64,000 nt of DNA from Nocardia asteroides (GTDB lineage: Bacteria > Actinomycetota > Actinomycetes > Mycobacteriales > Mycobacteriaceae): contig CP082844.1 in assembly GCA_019930625.1 (NCBI GenBank), positions 2,170,001 to 2,234,000 of the forward strand. The letters run 5' to 3'. Every line of letters starts with the position of its first letter. Position 1 is the stretch's first letter. Below, piece after piece: positions 34,403-42,683 of the stretch. A program made the position numbers and the translations under genes. A model generated the notes under the pieces. It saw only the letters and a program-made list of their open reading frames with translations, was not told the origin of the DNA and did not search any database.

Positions 34403-34413
34403 CTCCAGCCCCT
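34379..34413 (+). repeat. attR: 35-bp direct repeat
   Basis: Identical to 24512-24546. Marks the right boundary of the integrated element. Confidence 0.9.
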
Positions 34414-34442
34414 CATCTGTTCGCCCAGGTGAGGGGCTTTTC
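34407..34442 (+). terminator. Original tRNA-Ser terminator, displaced by integration
   Basis: AGCCCCTCATCTG pairs with CAGGTGAGGGGCT (one G-T pair), followed by TTT. It is a diverged version of the hairpin after the intact tRNA at 24540. Confidence 0.75.
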
Positions 34443-34474
34443 TTCTGCATAGACCGCTGAAGGAGGTCGTCCCG

Positions 34475-34930
34475 GTGACCGAGTCCGACCACCACTACTG
34501 GATGAACCGGGCGATCGCGCTCGCGCGACTGTGCCCGGTGGCCGAGGGCGCGTTCTCGGTGGGTGCGGTGATCGTCGCCGACGGGGCGGAGATCGCGACC
34601 GGCTACTCCCGCGAGTCCGACCCGAAGCAACACGCCGAGGAGGCCGCGCTCGGCAAGCTCGATTCGGAGGATCCGCGGCTGGGGCGGGCCACGCTCTACA
34701 GCACGCTGGAACCCTGCTCGGAACGCGCGACGAAGGACCGGTTGCCGTGCACCGACCGGATACTGCGGGCACGCATCCCGGTCGTGGTGATCGCGTGGCG
34801 TGAGCCGTCCACGTTCGTCGTGAATTGCGTCGGTGTGGAGAAGCTGCGGCAGGCGGGCGTGACCGTGCTCGAGCTCCCCGAACTGGCCGAGGCGGCGATG
34901 TCCATGAACCGCCATCTCGACCTGTCCTGA
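34475..34930 (+). CDS. RibD-like / dCMP-type zinc deaminase
   Basis: A 151-residue cytidine-deaminase-fold protein. The zinc site is HAEEAAL (His and catalytic Glu) and LEPCSERATKDRLPCTDRI; the second Cys lies further on than in TadA, as in RibD pyrimidine deaminases (PCSH...PPC). There is no reductase domain and no riboflavin operon, so the substrate is open. The GTG follows GAAGGAGG by eight bases. Before integration of the element this gene lay directly downstream of tRNA-Ser(CGA). Confidence 0.8.
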   Translation: MTESDHHYWMNRAIALARLCPVAEGAFSVGAVIVADGAEIATGYSRESDPKQHAEEAALGKLDSEDPRLGRATLYSTLEPCSERATKDRLPCTDRILRARIPVVVIAWREPSTFVVNCVGVEKLRQAGVTVLELPELAEAAMSMNRHLDLS

Positions 34931-34935
34931 GCCGT

Positions 34936-35886
34936 TCAGTCGTTGTAGTCCCAGTACTGCAACCATCGCACCGACGCGAACAGCAGCAGCGTCAGCGCGT
35001 AGAGCGCGATGATCACCGCTGCCCCGGCGATGCTGATCCGGCGGCCCGCACCGTCGACCGGATCGAGCCACCGGCGGAAATAGGTGGCGACCGCAGGCGA
35101 CAGGAAATAGCTCATCAAGCCCACGCTCACGATCTGGCTCAGCCACAACGCCAGCCACGGTTGCGCACCGAGCCGGTCGAGCACGGGCCCGAAGAAGCGC
35201 GACAGCACCATCACCGTCGGGTACAGCACCAGCAACACCAGCATCGCGGTCTTCCACGTCGGGGTCATCCTGGTCTCGCCGCCGACCGTTCGCACCGTAG
35301 AGCCGAACGGCGTGGTGTGCGCGTCCACGGTGAAGTCCTCGGTCAGCTTCGAGCGCAATTCCGGCAAGGCGGCGGCGCGTTCGTCCGAGCGCATCCATTC
35401 CGACAACTGCCGTGCCGTGCGGAAGCGCAGCACTGAAAACCACCGACCTCCGTCGGACGGGAACAAGGCGGCGCCTTCGAATCCCGGGAACTTGGAACTC
35501 GCGGCGACGAGACGCGCCTCGGTCGCCTGGAATTCCGCTTCCTTGCCGGGCGCGACGTTGTGCCGGAATACGCCGATACCGGGCGGCGGTGACTCGCCTT
35601 CGACGATGATCAGATCCGCACTCTTGCAGTGGAAGCCGAGGGATTCGCCCTCGGAAAGGACGCTCGACCGTTCGGTCGAATCCAAGTATTCGTGCAGCGA
35701 CGGCTCGGATCGGAAGGTTACGCTGAATCCCGGCTCGAACAGCGGGTGTTCGGTAACCGACACAGAGGAGTTCACGAATCCGTCTACACATCGGGCGATT
35801 TCGGTCATCCTGGCCGACCACGCCCGGAAATCCGCGTCGTGCGCCGGTCGGTGAAAGACCGTGACGGCGGTGGCGGTGGCGGTCAT
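34936..35886 (-). CDS. Membrane protein with two antibiotic-biosynthesis-monooxygenase-like domains
   Basis: A 316-residue protein. Residues 1-95 and about 100-190 each resemble the ABM dimeric ferredoxin-like fold (TVFHRPAHDADFRAWSARM; VFRHNVAPGKEAEFQATEARL), and the C-terminal 100 residues hold three transmembrane helices (WKTAMLVLLVLYPTVMVL and others). Such ABM-membrane fusions are of unknown function; the cofactor-free monooxygenase activity of the family is not assured. It is six bases from the stop of guanine deaminase's frame and shares its direction, so it probably follows it in an operon. Confidence 0.8.
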   Translation of the reverse strand: MTATATAVTVFHRPAHDADFRAWSARMTEIARCVDGFVNSSVSVTEHPLFEPGFSVTFRSEPSLHEYLDSTERSSVLSEGESLGFHCKSADLIIVEGESPPPGIGVFRHNVAPGKEAEFQATEARLVAASSKFPGFEGAALFPSDGGRWFSVLRFRTARQLSEWMRSDERAAALPELRSKLTEDFTVDAHTTPFGSTVRTVGGETRMTPTWKTAMLVLLVLYPTVMVLSRFFGPVLDRLGAQPWLALWLSQIVSVGLMSYFLSPAVATYFRRWLDPVDGAGRRISIAGAAVIIALYALTLLLFASVRWLQYWDYND

Positions 35887-35892
35887 CGAAAG

Positions 35893-37299
35893 CTATCGGA
35901 CGTCGATGCGTCTACCCTGCACGTAGACCTCGGCGATCGCGGGCTCGCGGATGCCCATCAGCAACGCGAACAGCGTCTGATCCCGGGCCAGTGCGGGGTC
36001 TTCGGAACGAATGCCGTGCGCCAGCATTCTTTCCAGCGCCGGAACGCGCGCCGGTTCGACAACGACGAAATCGGCTTCCTTACCGACGTCGAAATTCCCG
36101 AACCGATTTTCCATATCCAAGGCACGCGCGCCCGCCAGCGTGCCGGTGAACAGCATTTCCGCCGGGTGCATCGAGACGCCGTGCTCGCCCGGTTCGGAAA
36201 TGTGCACTTTGAACGCGGCCGACAGCACCTGGGGAATCAGCCATTCGTCGCCGCCGCCGTAATCGGTGCCCGCGGCCACCGTGACTCCCGAGGCGAGCGT
36301 CCGCTTCCACGGCATGGTGCCCGAGCCGAGGAACTGCTGGGACACCGGACAGTGCGCGACCGACGTGCCGGTTTCGGCCATCCGCCGCAGCTCGACGTCC
36401 TGGCAGTGCACGCAGTGGGCGAGGATGCTGCGCCTGCCCAGCAGGCTTTTGCCCCCTGCCGCGGAACCGGGCAGGAACTTGCCGTCATAGGTGTCGAGAT
36501 AGGTGGCCACGCCGTACGCCTGCTTGGTGGCGTCGACTTCGCCGGTTCCCGGACGGTTGTTCTCGTTGAGGTGACTGTGGAAATAGACGCCGCGTCCGCG
36601 CACCGAATCGTACAATTCGCCGAGGTTTTCCAAGGTCCGGCGAGTCACCGCCAGAGAAAAGCGTGGCACGATCGCCACGTGCAACAGCGCGGTGTTCATG
36701 TCACCGGTGTCGGCCGCGTGCCATTTGTCGATCTCCTCGCTCGTCAGCCGGATGGCGTCGTCCTCGGTGGTGGTCAGGGCTGCCGCCGAGCGCTCTCCCG
36801 TCGTTTGGATACCGCGCCCGCCGACCATCCGTAGACCACACCTGCGCGTCTCGGTGAACAGCGCGTCCTGCGCCTGTGGAAACGCCGAGCCGAAGACCAT
36901 CGCCGCCGTGGTGCCCGCGGCGATGCGCCGTGTACAGAATTCGGCGGCCGCCGACCGTGCGAATTCCGGGTCGGCGTACCGGGATTCCGCGGGATAGATG
37001 CACGATTCCAGCCACTCCAGCAGTTGGCCACCGCCGTAAGCGTCACCCGCGAAGGTCTGGGGGAAATGAACATGGGTGTCGACGAACCCGGGAAGCAGGA
37101 ATCCGGGCCGATGATCGAACACTGTTTCGACGCGATACTCGGCCGGGATATCGGAGCGTGATCCACAAAATGCGACCCGGCCGTGAACGTCGATTATCAG
37201 TGCCCCGTCCGGCACGTCGACCAGCGCGGTCGGAACATCGTCGGCAGCAGGACTGCCGGCGATGTGAAAAATGTGCCCCAAGTGGACTTGGCTCACCAT
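35893..37299 (-). CDS. guaD: Guanine deaminase (amidohydrolase superfamily)
   Basis: A 468-residue zinc amidohydrolase predicted to convert guanine to xanthine. Motifs: PGFVDTHVHFPQTFA (metal His pair), TRRIAAGTTAAMVFGSAF, YFHSHLNENNRPGTGEV, SILAHCVHCQD, CPVSQQFLGSGTMPWK and AAGTDYGGGDEWL (metal Asp). The order and spacing fit guanine deaminase better than chlorohydrolases, though related hydroxydechloroatrazine or atrazine-type enzymes share them. The ATG at 37299 is used; the frame is open to 37320 and neither start has a clear ribosome site. No other purine catabolism gene is near. Confidence 0.82.
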   Translation of the reverse strand: MVSQVHLGHIFHIAGSPAADDVPTALVDVPDGALIIDVHGRVAFCGSRSDIPAEYRVETVFDHRPGFLLPGFVDTHVHFPQTFAGDAYGGGQLLEWLESCIYPAESRYADPEFARSAAAEFCTRRIAAGTTAAMVFGSAFPQAQDALFTETRRCGLRMVGGRGIQTTGERSAAALTTTEDDAIRLTSEEIDKWHAADTGDMNTALLHVAIVPRFSLAVTRRTLENLGELYDSVRGRGVYFHSHLNENNRPGTGEVDATKQAYGVATYLDTYDGKFLPGSAAGGKSLLGRRSILAHCVHCQDVELRRMAETGTSVAHCPVSQQFLGSGTMPWKRTLASGVTVAAGTDYGGGDEWLIPQVLSAAFKVHISEPGEHGVSMHPAEMLFTGTLAGARALDMENRFGNFDVGKEADFVVVEPARVPALERMLAHGIRSEDPALARDQTLFALLMGIREPAIAEVYVQGRRIDVR

Positions 37300-37352
37300 T
37301 CGAGGAGAACACAAAACCATCCGGTACGCGAGCGGATCGCTCGAAACGCCGG

Positions 37353-37970
37353 TCAGACCCCGCGTGAGAACAATGTCACCGGCGCCGGCATGCGGTAGCC
37401 GGCGAGTTTGATGAATCGGGCGCTCACGCTGGGCTGCCTGCCCTCCAGCGGGCCCGCCCCGACCGCGTTCATCATCCGATTGATCACGTTGAAGTACGTG
37501 CCCACCCAGACGGCCTCGTCGAACGCATCTCGGGAAACACCCGCCAGCCGGACCACCGCGGCGTCCTCGGGAGTCAACCCGTCCGGGTCACGGGCCATTT
37601 TCGCGAGGAAGCCGAGCATGACGCGCGCTTCGGGGCGCAGGGGGGAGTCCGCGCCGTCGGCCAGCGCGCGGGTCACCACGTCGGCGTCGACGTACGCGCC
37701 CGCGATCGCCTCGTGCGAGGTGGCGCAGAACGGGCACTCATTGGCCAGGGAGGTGTGCGTCGCGAAGATCTCGCGTTCGGCGACGGTCCAGTACGAAGGT
37801 CCGCGCATGACGTCCTGGATCGACTCCGACAGCGGCGAGCCGAAGAACCGATGCCGATAGAAGAGCACTTTCAGCACCGCGGGGACCTCGACGCCACTGA
37901 ACCGCCGCATCGTCCACAGCATGAATCTGGTCGGCCGGTCGTGCCCGGACCGTACAGCCTCGAGCCACAT
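37353..37970 (-). CDS. AhpD-like / carboxymuconolactone decarboxylase family protein
   Basis: A 205-residue protein with the alkylhydroperoxidase D core: VAEREIFATHTSLANECPFCATSHEAIA contains the redox CxxC and His. Members act as thiol peroxidases or isomerases; the 'peroxidase-related' group to which this belongs is poorly characterised. It is followed upstream by a short helical CMD-like protein four bases away, so the two are co-transcribed and may form one functional unit. Confidence 0.8.
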   Translation of the reverse strand: MWLEAVRSGHDRPTRFMLWTMRRFSGVEVPAVLKVLFYRHRFFGSPLSESIQDVMRGPSYWTVAEREIFATHTSLANECPFCATSHEAIAGAYVDADVVTRALADGADSPLRPEARVMLGFLAKMARDPDGLTPEDAAVVRLAGVSRDAFDEAVWVGTYFNVINRMMNAVGAGPLEGRQPSVSARFIKLAGYRMPAPVTLFSRGV

Positions 37971-37974
37971 CTTC

Positions 37975-38283
37975 TTATCCTTCCCACGCTCGGCGCGCGG
38001 CCCGCAAGCGCCGATCCGCCGCGCCGTAGGCGGCGACGGCGGTCGCCTCGAAGATCTCGTCGTCGTCGTGCCCGGCGGCCTTCAGCGCCGCGATGTCCTG
38101 CTCGGTGACCCGGTAGGACCGGTCGGCCACGAGTTCGGCGAAGGCGGCGAGTTCCGGCGCGATGTCCTCGTGCGAGTCCGCGGTCGCGGCGGTTCTCGCG
38201 CGCAGGACTTTGCGGACCCCGCTCGGCAACCGCCCCGGCGCGGACTCGAGGTGCTCGCCGAACCGTTGCCATCTCTCACTCAT
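37975..38283 (-). CDS. Short CMD-family companion protein
   Basis: A 102-residue helical protein. LAAFAELVADRSYRVTEQDI and LKAAGHDDDEIFEATAVAAYGAADRRL match the half-domain type of carboxymuconolactone decarboxylase proteins without a CxxC. It lies immediately upstream of the AhpD-like gene, an arrangement seen repeatedly in actinobacteria. The ATG at 38283 was chosen; an in-frame ATG at 38304 is possible. Confidence 0.7.
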   Translation of the reverse strand: MSERWQRFGEHLESAPGRLPSGVRKVLRARTAATADSHEDIAPELAAFAELVADRSYRVTEQDIAALKAAGHDDDEIFEATAVAAYGAADRRLRAARRAWEG

Positions 38284-38349
38284 CGAGCCACGCATGGGCC
38301 TCATTCTGCTCCGAGCACCGTCGCCTTCGCAGGCGTGCAGGGGAATTCG

Positions 38350-38664
38350 CTATCCGCTCACGTTCCTGCGCAGCACAACCTTGCGGCGGTCGAGGTCGAT
38401 CGCGACCAGTGGGGGCGCGTCCCCCTCCTGCTCGTCGCGCAGCATGGACACCGATTCCCGGTGATCCAGTTCCATACGTTTGGTCGCGTAGAACAGCGCG
38501 GTGAACTCGTCGGTGAACGTGCCGGAAACCGGAGCGCGGCGGCGCCTGCGGCGTTTGTTCACGGTCAGCTCGTAGACCGCCACTAGCACGAGAAGGATCA
38601 CCCACCCGGGAATCGACCACTGCAGCAGCGCCACGCTCGCCGAAGGTACCAGCGGACGACCCAC
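38350..38664 (-). CDS. DUF6191-like small membrane protein
   Basis: About 104 residues: one transmembrane helix (SIPGWVILLVLVAVYELTV), a basic patch (NKRRRRRRAP) and a conserved cytoplasmic tail (GTFTDEFTALFYATKRMELDH, then RDEQEGDAPP and DLDRRKVVLRR). This resembles the DUF6191 family. The function is unknown. The start is uncertain: GTG at 38664 gives a sensible membrane protein, while the frame continues to 38886 without family-like sequence. Confidence 0.6.
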   Translation of the reverse strand: MGRPLVPSASVALLQWSIPGWVILLVLVAVYELTVNKRRRRRRAPVSGTFTDEFTALFYATKRMELDHRESVSMLRDEQEGDAPPLVAIDLDRRKVVLRRNVSG

Positions 38665-38818
38665 GCCCGCCCGTACCCCGACAAGGCCCGAAAATTGCCG
38701 TGCGGCGACGGATATCGGACGGAATCCGGGGTATACGCCCGATACGGTAAGTGCGGGAAGGACGCGATGCCAGATGCGCCGTCGGACAATCCGCGCGGGA
38801 ACGATGCGCGAGAGAAAC

Positions 38819-39019
38819 ATGAGAATTGGAAGCATAATCGTTTTGGTCTGGTTGCTGATCGGCGTGATCGCCGCGGCACAACGCAACTATTTCGACAGCG
38901 GGCCGGTCAACTGCGCCGGTTTCGGCACCGTCGTCGTCACGGTCATCGCGGGGCCGCTCAACTACATGGGCGTGAACCCGAAGGTGGAGGACTGCAACGT
39001 CCCACAGCCGAGTCCGTAG
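38819..39019 (+). CDS. Small membrane protein paralogue 1 (66 aa)
   Basis: One N-terminal transmembrane helix (IGSIIVLVWLLIGVIAAAQR) then a conserved tail: NYFDSGPVNCAGFGTVVVTV, AGPLNYMGVNPKV and C-terminal CNVPQPSP with two cysteines. The tail is nearly the same in the next gene (paralogue 2). AGAGAAAC precedes the ATG. A strong 15-bp hairpin follows at 39036-39073. The family is unnamed; the cysteines could form a disulphide outside the cell. Confidence 0.7.
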   Translation: MRIGSIIVLVWLLIGVIAAAQRNYFDSGPVNCAGFGTVVVTVIAGPLNYMGVNPKVEDCNVPQPSP

Positions 39020-39035
39020 TCGAGCGTCACTGAGG

Positions 39036-39073
39036 ACGGACGGCCAGGCGCGGTGCGCCGCCTGGCCGTCCGT
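39036..39073 (+). terminator. Perfect 15-bp hairpin after paralogue 1
   Basis: ACGGACGGCCAGGCG pairs fully with CGCCTGGCCGTCCGT around an eight-base loop. Confidence 0.75.
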
Positions 39074-39236
39074 TGTCGTGTGAGGTGTGGCGGCAAGTGA
39101 CACGGTCGGGTCTCGCATTGCGTAAGCTGAATATTAGCTAAAGATGCACTCATGCGGTTTTACCAGTGATTATTTAGGTAACTGTGTGCATTCCGGGTAT
39201 CCGCCCCATGGGAGGAGCACGGAAGGAGCCGATGAG

Positions 39237-39491
39237 ATGCGCGATTACGAACGCCGTGCGCGTGCCAGGCGCGGTCCAGGGGCGGGCTCCCAACTGTTCG
39301 GGTTCCTGCTGCTGGCATGGCTGGCGATCGGGTTGCTGGCAGCCGGTCAGCGGCATTATTTCGACAGCGGCCCTCCGATCAACTGCGCCGGTTGGGGCAC
39401 GATCGGTCTCACCGCCCTCGCCGGTCCGCTCAACTACGTCGGGGTGAACCCGAGAGTCGGCGCGTGCGAACTTCCGCAACCCAGCTCCTGA
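39237..39491 (+). CDS. Small membrane protein paralogue 2 (84 aa)
   Basis: Paralogue of the gene at 38819: basic N-terminus (MRDYERRARARRGPG), one helix (LFGFLLLAWLAIGLLAAGQR), then HYFDSGPPINCAGWGTIGLT, AGPLNYVGVNPRV and CELPQPSS. GGAAGGAGC lies before the ATG. A strong hairpin separates it from the convergent MMPL gene. It has its own upstream region of about 160 bases, so the two copies are probably expressed separately. Confidence 0.7.
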   Translation: MRDYERRARARRGPGAGSQLFGFLLLAWLAIGLLAAGQRHYFDSGPPINCAGWGTIGLTALAGPLNYVGVNPRVGACELPQPSS

Positions 39492-39495
39492 AACG

Positions 39496-39538
39496 CACTC
39501 GGCCCCGCGCCCGAGAGATCCGGGTGCGGGGCCGAGTG
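39496..39538. terminator. Bidirectional terminator between paralogue 2 and MMPL gene
   Basis: CACTCGGCCCCGC pairs with GCGGGGCCGAGTG; located between converging genes. Confidence 0.75.
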
Positions 39539-39550
39539 ACGGTTGTCGGA

Positions 39551-41845
39551 TCAGCCGACGCCGACCGGCTGCTTCGCCGTCTCGGCCGAACGCTGCTGCA
39601 ACTCACGCAGCTTCGTGCCCTCGACGTCGATGTCGGGCAGGATGCGGTCGAGCCACTTCGGCATCCACCACGACCACTTGCCCATGATCACCAGCAACGA
39701 CGGGATCAGCACCATCCGGACGACGAACGCGTCCAGCAGCACGCCGACCGCCAAGGCGAAGCCCATGGACTTGGCCGTCACGTCGGTCTCCATCAGGAAC
39801 GAACCGAACACCGAGATCATGATGATCGCCGCCGCAGTCACCACGCGGGCGCCGTGGTGGTAACCGGCGACCACCGCGTCCGTCGGCGACTTGCCGTGCA
39901 CGAACTCCTCGCGCATCCGGGTCACCAGGAATACCTGGTAGTCCATCGCCAGACCGAACACCAGACCGATCAGCATGATCGGCAGGAAGCTCACCAGCGG
40001 ATGCGGATCCTCGATCAGGCCGAGCGCGCCTTCCTGGAAGACGAGCACGGTCGCACCGAAGGTCGCGGCCATCGACAGCAGGAAGCCGAGCGCCGCGGTG
40101 AGCGGCACCAGGACCGAACGGAACACCAGGATCAGCAGGACGAACGCGGCGCCCGCCACGATCGCCAGGTACGGCACGATCTTGCTGAGCAGCACATGGT
40201 CGATGTCGGCGTAGATCGCCGTGGTCCCGGTGACGCCGTACTGGATGCCGTACTCGGCCCGCAGCGCGCCTTCGGCTTCACGGGCGTCTTGCACCAGGTC
40301 CTTGGTGGCCTGGTTGTTCGGTCCCGACTTCGGCACACCGTCCAGTAGCGCGCCCTGCTTGTCCTCGCTCCACTGCGGCGCGGTCACGTAATCCATGCCC
40401 GGGTACGACGCGAGCTTGGTGCGCAGCGCCTCGACCGCCGCATCGCGGTTGTCGGCGGGGACGTCGGCCAGATCGACGGCCACGTTCAGTATGCCGTTAC
40501 TTCCTTCGCCGAAGCCCTCGGTGCGCAGCTCGTAGGCCTTGCGGACGGTCGAGGTCTTCGGCATGCTGTCCTCGCCGGGCAGGCCGAGGTTCAGGCCGGT
40601 GGCGGGGGCGGCGAGCGCGCCGAGCACCACGATGCTCAGCAGCAGCGCGGCCCACGGCGCCTTGCCGATCAGCCTGCCGAAGCGCATGCCGTTGGTGACC
40701 GAGTTGTCGTCCTCGGGGTCGTGCTGGGCGATCAGCGGCAACTTCGGCTTGAACAGGAAGCGGCCGAACGCGCCGAGCAGGGCGGGCATCAGCGTGATCG
40801 CGGTGAGCACCGCGAAAGCGGCGGCGATCGCGCCACCCAGACCCATGAACGTCATGAATTTGACGCCGACCACGCTCAGGCCCGCGAGCGCGATGATGAC
40901 CGTCAGGCCGGCGAACACCACAGCGGAACCGGCCGTGCCGAGGGCGCTGCCCGCGGCCTCTTCCGGCGAATCCTGCACCGCCAGTTCGTGCTTGTACCTG
41001 GAGACGATGAACAGCGCGTAGTCGATGGACAACGCGATGCCGATCATCGAGGCGAGGAACGTGGTGAAGCTGGGCACCTCGATCACCGAGGTGCCGACCA
41101 TGATCAGCGAGGTGGCCGCGCCGAGGCCGACGATCGCGGTGACGATCGGCACGAAAGCGGCGACGATCGCGCCGAACGCCACGATCATCACCAACAGTGC
41201 GACAGCCATGCCGATCATCTCGGACTTGCCGCTGGGGGCTTCCTGCTTCTGCGCGATAGAGCCGCTCATCTCCACGGTGAGCCCGGCGTTGCGCGCGTCG
41301 GCGGCCACGTCGTAGGCCGCCGCGCGATGCTCGTCGGTCACGTCGGTGAATGTCTTGATCGTGAACGGCACGTTGATCACCGCCACCGTCTCCGGCGCGG
41401 TCTTGCTGAGCACGTTCAGCGGCGCGCCACTGCACTGCGCGGGATCAGGGGCGGACAGGCAGCCCATCTGCTCGGCCGCTTCGACCGGGTCGACCACCGG
41501 CTTGCTGTGATCGACGATGTCGAGCTGGCCCAGCTTGGCGATGAACGCTTCCAGCGCCGCACGGCTCGCCGGGTCGGTCAGCTTCTGCCCCTCGAGCGCG
41601 CCGATGACGTATGTGCCGGTGACGGCGTCGAACTTGAACGCGGCGGAGGCGCCGGGGAAGTGCTTGTCGAGGATCTCGTTGGCGCGTTCGGAGGGCAGGT
41701 TCGGCAGGCTGAAGTCGTTCGTCATCGGCTTGCTGAGCTGTGCTCCGAGGCCACCGAGGAGCACGAACAAGACGAGCCAGACGGGAAGGACTATCCATTT
41801 CCTGCGGAAAGCGAACTTTCCCCATCTATACAGATAAACGGACAC
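39551..41845 (-). CDS. MMPL-family RND transporter
   Basis: A 764-residue integral membrane transporter with the two-repeat MMPL design: helix 1 (WIVLPVWLVLFVLLGGLGA), a first periplasmic domain, five helices ending SIDYALFIVSRYK, then the second periplasmic domain and AMDYQVFLVTRMREE. These Asp-Tyr motifs correspond to the proton relay of MmpL3-type lipid exporters. GTG start with AGGAGA eight bases upstream. It is divergent from a TetR gene with a palindrome between them, so it is probably under TetR control; the substrate may be lipid or drug. Confidence 0.9.
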   Translation of the reverse strand: MSVYLYRWGKFAFRRKWIVLPVWLVLFVLLGGLGAQLSKPMTNDFSLPNLPSERANEILDKHFPGASAAFKFDAVTGTYVIGALEGQKLTDPASRAALEAFIAKLGQLDIVDHSKPVVDPVEAAEQMGCLSAPDPAQCSGAPLNVLSKTAPETVAVINVPFTIKTFTDVTDEHRAAAYDVAADARNAGLTVEMSGSIAQKQEAPSGKSEMIGMAVALLVMIVAFGAIVAAFVPIVTAIVGLGAATSLIMVGTSVIEVPSFTTFLASMIGIALSIDYALFIVSRYKHELAVQDSPEEAAGSALGTAGSAVVFAGLTVIIALAGLSVVGVKFMTFMGLGGAIAAAFAVLTAITLMPALLGAFGRFLFKPKLPLIAQHDPEDDNSVTNGMRFGRLIGKAPWAALLLSIVVLGALAAPATGLNLGLPGEDSMPKTSTVRKAYELRTEGFGEGSNGILNVAVDLADVPADNRDAAVEALRTKLASYPGMDYVTAPQWSEDKQGALLDGVPKSGPNNQATKDLVQDAREAEGALRAEYGIQYGVTGTTAIYADIDHVLLSKIVPYLAIVAGAAFVLLILVFRSVLVPLTAALGFLLSMAATFGATVLVFQEGALGLIEDPHPLVSFLPIMLIGLVFGLAMDYQVFLVTRMREEFVHGKSPTDAVVAGYHHGARVVTAAAIIMISVFGSFLMETDVTAKSMGFALAVGVLLDAFVVRMVLIPSLLVIMGKWSWWMPKWLDRILPDIDVEGTKLRELQQRSAETAKQPVGVG

Positions 41846-41948
41846 GAGTGGTTTCTCCTAGCGATGACTGGGATCGTGCTGGTTCTGCGTGTAGACAGCA
41901 CTCTCGCGGAGATGCCCTGCCTGTCTCCGCCTCCACTGACGCTTTCTG

Positions 41949-41964
41949 CCTACCGTGCGGTAGG
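41949..41964. promoter_or_regulatory. TetR operator candidate
   Basis: Perfect inverted repeat CCTACCG-TG-CGGTAGG in the 206-base gap between the MMPL and TetR genes, followed by a further GTAG/CTAC element. Palindromes of this type are typical TetR sites. Confidence 0.6.
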
Positions 41965-42051
41965 TAGACTACCCAGGAGCTAAGCGGAGGTACAACCTCT
42001 ATTCTGCCGGGCGATATTCGCTCGATGTGAAGGTGATGAGAGGATCATCGG

Positions 42052-42645
42052 ATGTCTGTGCGTGACACACCCGGCGCTGTCGCCGCAGGTGGAGGCACTA
42101 AAAGCGCGATTCGCGAGGCCGCGATGAAGCTGTTCGGCGCCAAAGGATTCGAGCAGACCAGCCTGCGCGAGGTCGCGGATGCGGTAGGAATCACAAAGGC
42201 GTCACTCTACTATCACTACGCGTCGAAGCTCGATCTGCTATTGGCGATCATCGATCCGATCGTCGATCACATGCGTTCGGTAGTCGACGATCTCGACCAG
42301 GTGCCGCACGACGCCGAGAGCATTCGCCAGGTCCTGCGGGTCTACTTGCGCGGCCTCATCCATCACCGTGACGCCGGTGCGCTCGTCGTGCGCGACACCG
42401 TCGCGATCGTCAACGTCATGGCGGATCGCTATCCGGATCTGATGGACGCCAGCCGGGCGCTGCGCGAGTGGCTGGCCGGACCGGACGCCACCGACGAGGC
42501 GCAGTTGCGCGCCTGCGCGGCGCTCGAGGTGATCGGGGTGGCGCTGGTGTCCAAGGAACTCGTGCCTGGTGCGGACGATTCGGTGGTGGAATCCTCACTG
42601 CTGGATGCCGCGACCTGCGTGCTGGCAGGTGGCGGCGCCGCGTAG
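42052..42645 (+). CDS. TetR-family regulator
   Basis: A 197-residue regulator: N-terminal helix-turn-helix (KSAIREAAMKLFGAKGFEQT, then SLREVADAVGITKASLYYHY) and an all-helical ligand domain. It faces away from the MMPL transporter gene and most likely represses it and itself through the palindrome at 41949-41964. ATG preceded by GAGAGGA. Confidence 0.88.
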   Translation: MSVRDTPGAVAAGGGTKSAIREAAMKLFGAKGFEQTSLREVADAVGITKASLYYHYASKLDLLLAIIDPIVDHMRSVVDDLDQVPHDAESIRQVLRVYLRGLIHHRDAGALVVRDTVAIVNVMADRYPDLMDASRALREWLAGPDATDEAQLRACAALEVIGVALVSKELVPGADDSVVESSLLDAATCVLAGGGAA

Positions 42646-42683
42646 ATTCGAGCTATCCCACCTCGACGCCAGGAGTCATCGCT

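Larger units (their letters stand above)
24512..34413. mobile_element. 9.9-kb tRNA-Ser-integrated element, phage-satellite-like
   Basis: Bounded by 35-bp direct repeats at a tRNA-Ser 3' end. From left: integrase and repressor (leftward), then excisionase, zinc-motif proteins, replication protein with internal iteron-like repeats, small coupled genes and a terminase-small-like gene (rightward), a convergent membrane-protein operon, and an XRE/TPR regulator. There are no capsid, portal, tail, lysis or FtsK/Tra genes. The split around int-repressor and xis-rep, plus the terminase-like gene, corresponds to phage-inducible chromosomal islands. A degraded prophage or a non-conjugative plasmid-like element are the alternatives. 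Confidence 0.75.

Noticed and set aside
24512..34413. Interpretation as an actinomycete integrative conjugative element (AICE)
   Set aside because: No FtsK/TraSA-type translocase, no Spd genes and no RepSA/RepAM-type initiator are present.
24512..34413. Interpretation as an intact prophage
   Set aside because: No large terminase, portal, capsid, tail or lysis genes in 9.9 kb.
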